Source: Strigamia acuminata
Lineage: Eukaryota > Arthropoda > Chilopoda > Geophilomorpha > Linotaeniidae
Direction of reading: 5' to 3'
Assembly: GCA_949358305.1 (NCBI GenBank)
Contig: OX442315.1
Span: forward strand, 16,022,427-16,086,426
DNA: 64,000 nucleotides
Made by a program: the position numbers and the translations under genes. The notes beneath the pieces are model-generated. The model was given only the letters and a program-made list of their open reading frames with translations, did not search any database and was not told the origin of the DNA. Shown piece by piece: positions 56,603 through 64,000 of this stretch (the stretch's first letter is position 1; the number at the start of each line of letters is the position of its first letter).

Positions 56603-57657
56603 TTAAAAAAAGTTGTTTTTCTTTTATATCAATAAGCAGCAGTAAATTCAAGGATTTGTTTTTAATCGCTGTCTATAAAATTTTCATCCAATTTATTGTT
56701 TTTATAAACAAAACTTGAGAATCAATTTTATTTGCAATCAAAATCATAATGGCTGCTGTTGCCGTATAAGCAATGTAAGGTCCGTAGTTCCACAACAAGA
56801 ATTTTGCTCAAGAATAATTTTCAAAATACATTTTTATTGAACATTTTTTTATTCAATTAGGGCCCCAAAAAAGGCTGTGAGAAGGGGCCCCAGATCAGAA
56901 ATTCGTTTATGCCATTAATATTCAGAAATGACATCTTCACAATCTATTTAAACAAAAATAAAATGCATTTGCAGACGAAAAGATAGATTTTTATAAGAAA
57001 TAAGTTCTTTTTGAGCTGAAAAAATTGCATATATACACAAAACAATTTATTTTCAGGTGAAATACGGCATTTTCATGTGAAAAAATTCATTTTCAGACCA
57101 AACAAATGCACTTTTGGAAATTTTTTTTTGCATTTTTTGCCGTAAAAATGTATTTTGTACGTGCATTGTGTACCAGGGGGCCCTTTAGAATCGGGGGGTC
57201 TGGGGCATTTACCTCTTTGCTCCCCCTTAATCCCGCCATGCACGTTGTTTTTGCCGTGTGCTGCAAAACAAGTCAACAAGTGCGCACCTCAGGAGTAGTC
57301 AGGTGTGGTCAGTTTCGAAGATGAATTTCTCTGAGTAAACAACAATAGTTCTTTCTTGGTAGAAAGAGCGTTATTTTTAAATTGTAAAATGCAATTGTTG
57401 CCACTTCCTACAATTGTCGTCTGCTAGTTTTTATGTGCACATCTTTGATAGTTTGTCCGTTTGTACAATTATTAAAAACAAAAAGTTCACATTTTTATTA
57501 AGATCCACGCACTTTTTCATTATTCATGTCTCTCTGACTAATATCTGCATAAATAATTGTGTTTATTTCGTATTTTGTATTAAAATTACATCTAAATCGA
57601 ATATACAAATGAGTACGAAGCCAAAAATAAATTTGTATTGTATTTAAATTAATTGTA
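56603..57657. other. Intergenic region with first copy of a 0.4 kb dispersed repeat
   Basis: A segment of about 57006-57395 is repeated in direct orientation at about 58887-59260. The rest is AT-rich sequence with ATTTT/AAAAT-type degenerate repeats. From about 57478 onward the sequence again matches the duplication units (AAAAAGTTCACATTTTTA). No gene was recognised. Confidence 0.5.
57006..57395. repeat. Dispersed repeat R2, copy 1
   Basis: It shares TTGAGCTGAAAAAATTGCAT, GGTCTGGGGCATTTACCTCT, AAGTCAACAAGTGCGCACCT and CTCTGAGTAAACAACAATAG with copy 2 at 58887-59260, in the same order and orientation. Some reading frames span it, but indels differ between the copies. Confidence 0.8.
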
Positions 57658-57706
57658 TTAAACGTCAAATATCTTATCCGAAAGTTCGTCTATTTTCTGC
57701 TGACGT
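57658..57706 (-). pseudogene. Caveolin C-terminal remnant
   Basis: The last 16 codons of the caveolin gene (IRQQKIDELSDKIFDV and TAA) remain. Immediately upstream the sequence switches to the region that in units A and B precedes the peptide gene, so the rest of the caveolin gene was lost by an internal deletion. Confidence 0.85.
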
Positions 57707-57964
57707 ATGTTTCTTTCATTTCACAGATAAATTTAATTTTAGAAATAAATTTAGCGACTCAGGTATTTGAAAACATATGTTAAATCGATATTAAGCATTT
57801 TTTCTTTAAGTCCATATCCATCTGTTTGCGTTTATACGTCGTTTGAGATTATTATTTCAGTTTCAGCATACTCGTCCATATTACTTATGATAATAACTTT
57901 TATCGCCGGGCGGATTTTCCAGATGGTTACAATGAAACGATTTGCACTTTCAACACTTAAATGG

Positions 57965-57972
57965 TATATAAA
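57965..57972 (+). promoter_or_regulatory. TATA box of peptide gene 4
   Basis: TATATAAA followed by a CTGCAACTGGTGCTAGTATA leader, 58 bp before the ATG, as in genes 2 and 3. Confidence 0.7.
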
Positions 57973-58029
57973 CTGCAACTGGTGCTAGTATAGCCACCAT
58001 TCAATTCACGCAAGAGTTCGGTAATCAAT

Positions 58030-58427
58030 ATGAAGGTAAAAAGAATCAATAGATTTATTTATTTATAAAATTTATAATATTTATTTTTTTTCAGGTTATT
58101 CTCCTCTCGTTTTTGCTTCTCTTGGTGGTGGCTGTAGTAGTGTCTTCGGATGATTCCTTCGAAGCTTTTGTCCGGGATTTAGTAGAATCCGATGAGTCGG
58201 TGAGCGATGAAGACGATTATGAGGGAAGACATGGCATAGAGAAACGAGCCAGCAAGTGGGTGAGGTGAGCTTTAGTTATTTATTTATTTATTAGTTTATG
58301 ACAATAACGTGCATTGTCTTATTTAAGGTTTCGTGAGAAGGCAAAGAAAGCTCTCAGAGAAGCCGCAGAAGCAGCAGCCAAAGCCAAACTAGCAGCTATC
58401 CTTGCAGGAGCTGTTGGGAAGAAATGA
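58030..58427 (+). CDS. Secreted cationic amphipathic peptide precursor 4
   Basis: Exons 58030-58035, 58095-58264 and 58328-58427. The signal peptide reads VILLSFLLLLVVAVVVSS. The acidic propiece (ESDESVSDEDDYEGRHG) ends IEKR. The mature peptide begins ASKWVRFREKAKKALREA and ends LAAILAGAVGKK, with the Gly-Lys-Lys tail but a shorter glycine run than copies 2 and 3. It is closest to precursor 2 in the mature part and to precursor 3 in the propiece. It sits in a third, deleted copy of the duplication unit. Confidence 0.85.
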
Positions 58428-58513
58428 AAACAATTGTATCTAAGGATTTTAGTTTGTGGTGTTCTCGGTGTTTATGTTAATAAAAGATTTTAACACCACT
58501 AAAAATATTTGTC

Positions 58514-58730
58514 ATTTTTAATTGCTCTGGTTTGATGCCAAACCAGCCTATGTGTTGTGTCTTGGGGGTGAAAACTCCCTAGGCACGCTTCACTCCAATT
58601 TGGCTGGTGTGAATTACAATTTAACTGTTTTGGTGCAACAATTCTTTTGTTGCACCAAATTTTGGAACTCGAGCACACTCTTGGTTTCAACTACCAACCA
58701 ACAACACATCTTGTCACTGCTCTGTCTTTA
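58514..58730. mobile_element. Arm copy of the inverted-arm transposon
   Basis: It matches the reverse complement of 52155-52472 and the left arm at 49606-49820 (AATTGCTCTGGTTT, CAATTTGGCTGGTGTGA, AACTGTTTTGGTGCAACAAT). It abuts the truncated peptide gene fragment directly. Confidence 0.75.
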
Positions 58731-58736
58731 CATCCT

Positions 58737-58896
58737 GGTGGTGGCTGTGGTAGTGTCTTCGGATGATTCCTTCGAAGCTTTTGTTGGTGATTTACAAGAA
58801 TCCGATGAGTCTGTGGGCGATAAAAGCAATTTTGAGGAAAGATATGACATACGTCAGAAGGCAGGCCGTAGAAGCAACTGCCCAAGTTCATTTTGA
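58737..58896 (+). pseudogene. Truncated peptide precursor 5
   Basis: It carries the end of the signal peptide (VVAVVVSS), the acidic propiece (DDSFEAFVGDLQESDESV, then GDKSNFEERYDI) and part of exon 3 (RQKAGRR), joined without the intron. The Lys-Arg site and start exon are missing. The 5' part has been replaced by the transposon arm, and a stop follows at 58894. It is non-functional as a precursor. Confidence 0.8.
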
Positions 58897-59260
58897 GCTG
58901 AAAAAATTGCATTTTCACACAAAACAATTTAGTTTCAGGTGAAATAATGCATTTTCATGTGAAAAAATTCATTTTTAGACCGAAGAAATGAACTTATGAA
59001 CAAAATTTGTCTTTTTTTATATGTAAAAATGTATTTTGTATGTGTAATGTGTATTAGGCGGCCATTTAGAATCGGGAGGTCTGGGGCATTTACCTCTTTA
59101 CTACGCCTTAATTTCGCCCTGCATGTTGTTTTTGTCGTGTGCTGCAAAATAAGTCAACAAGTGCGCACCTCAGAAGTGGTCAGGTGTGGTCAGTTTCGAA
59201 GATGAACTTCTCTGAGTAAACAACAATAGCTCTTTCTGGGTAGAAAGAATGTTATTGCTA
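58887..59260. repeat. Dispersed repeat R2, copy 2
   Basis: Direct repeat of 57006-57395 with scattered substitutions and indels. It ends after the AACAACAATAGCTCTTTCTG block. Confidence 0.8.
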
Positions 59261-59730
59261 AATGTTAAAAGGATGTCAGATGTCAAATTTGTTGTTTTTC
59301 GACATTAAAGGTGTAGCAGTTTAATGCAACACGAAATTTTATCATTTCAGACAATTTCAACTCGGAAAATAAATGTTGACAATTTTACTTTCACTTGTGG
59401 CTATGAATTGATACAATAAATACATTTCATCTGACATCTTCTAATTTTTAGTTTGAATTTAGCGCCCTTTCTGGGCTTATAACGCGCTCTAGTAAAATCC
59501 TGAAATCTGAATAACTCTTTAAAAATACCAATAAAACGTTCAAAACTTCATAATATTCTCGTTCAGTATGATTTATTCCGTCGTAAATATTACCGTCAGC
59601 TGTAAAAATAAAAATCCTCGTAAAAATCCTCGCTATAATTAGAAGCGGAACCGGAAACACCCTAGAAAACTGCCCGATGTAAAAAGAAAAAAACTTCACG
59701 GATATGACGCCACAGCAGCAAATTACTATC
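59261..59730. other. Region upstream of muskelin
   Basis: AT-rich sequence presumed to contain the muskelin promoter and 5' UTR. Antisense open frames here have no recognisable content. Confidence 0.5.
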
Positions 59731-63559
<3,829 letters not shown>

Positions 63560-63570
63560 TAGAAATTTTT

Positions 63571-63850
63571 ATATAGAATTTTGGCATTTTATATAGAATT
63601 TTGGCATTTTATATAGAATTTTGGCATTTTATATAGAATTTTGGCATTTTATATAGAATTTTGGCATTTTATATAGAATTTTGGCATTTTATATAGAATT
63701 TTGGCATTTTATATAGAATTTTGGCATTTTATATAGAATTTTGGCATTTTATATAGAATTTTGGCATTTTATATAGAATTTTGGCATTTTATATAGAATT
63801 TTGGCATTTTATATAGAATTTTGGCATTTTATATAGAATTTTGGCATTTA
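63571..63850. repeat. 14-copy perfect 20-bp minisatellite in muskelin intron
   Basis: Fourteen consecutive identical copies of ATATAGAATTTTGGCATTTT, then a degenerate continuation (TTTAAAATTGGAATTTGG type) to the end of the window. No substitutions were seen among the 14 units. Confidence 0.96.
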
Positions 63851-64000
63851 AAATTTGAAATTTGTTAAATTTCGGCTTAAAAAGTTTGAATTTGGTTCAA
63901 TTTTGGCTTTTAAAATTGGAATTTGGTTGAATTTCGATTTTTAAAATTGGAATTTGGATGAATTTCGACTTTTAAAATTGGAATTTGGCTGAATATCGGC

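Overview
This window is nuclear DNA from a small-genome invertebrate animal. It is AT-rich, and nearly every gene is split by short GT-AG introns, many only 50-150 bp. The gene set is metazoan: Integrator subunit 11, muskelin, caveolins, LEM-domain/LAP2, galactose-3-O-sulfotransferase and DPP8/9. The phylum cannot be fixed from the sequence alone. Family assignments come from reading translated exons against remembered family motifs; no database search was run. CDS spans include introns.

Positions 1-41,700 are dense housekeeping DNA. In order they hold PRPF3 (3' part), KTI12, dUTPase, two tandem isochorismatase-domain genes, DPP8/9, a 3.8 kb gap with two MITEs, GAL3ST, a 98-aa orphan, xylulokinase, CDK2, a small membrane protein, INTS11, a MAGE/NSE3 gene, PDHB, the mitochondrial phosphate carrier SLC25A3, APEX2 and a LAP2-like inner nuclear membrane protein. 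Genes alternate in strand as head-to-head pairs separated by tail-to-tail neighbours. Six divergent pairs share 0.2-1.1 kb spacers; PDHB/SLC25A3 are both mitochondrial, and orphan/XYLB flank a YY1-like site.

Positions 42,200-59,300 form an accessory region of a different character. It is a tandemly duplicated cluster of caveolin-like genes (minus strand, three copies plus a remnant) interleaved with a family of secreted cationic amphipathic peptide precursors (plus strand, four intact copies plus a fragment). Each precursor has a two-codon first exon, a signal peptide, an acidic propiece, a Lys-Arg cleavage site and a helical cationic mature peptide. Three of them end in Gly-Lys-Lys, an amidation-type tail. 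These look like cecropin-style antimicrobial peptides. The cluster is broken up by an inverted-arm transposon carrying a solo LTR, a second LTR-like insertion and other dispersed repeats.

Positions 59,731 to the end carry muskelin (MKLN1), whose last exon(s) lie beyond the window.

A recurring feature is that many introns carry minisatellites with a unit of about 20-21 bp, built of alternating A and T tracts. One example is a nearly perfect 28-unit array inside the first peptide gene.
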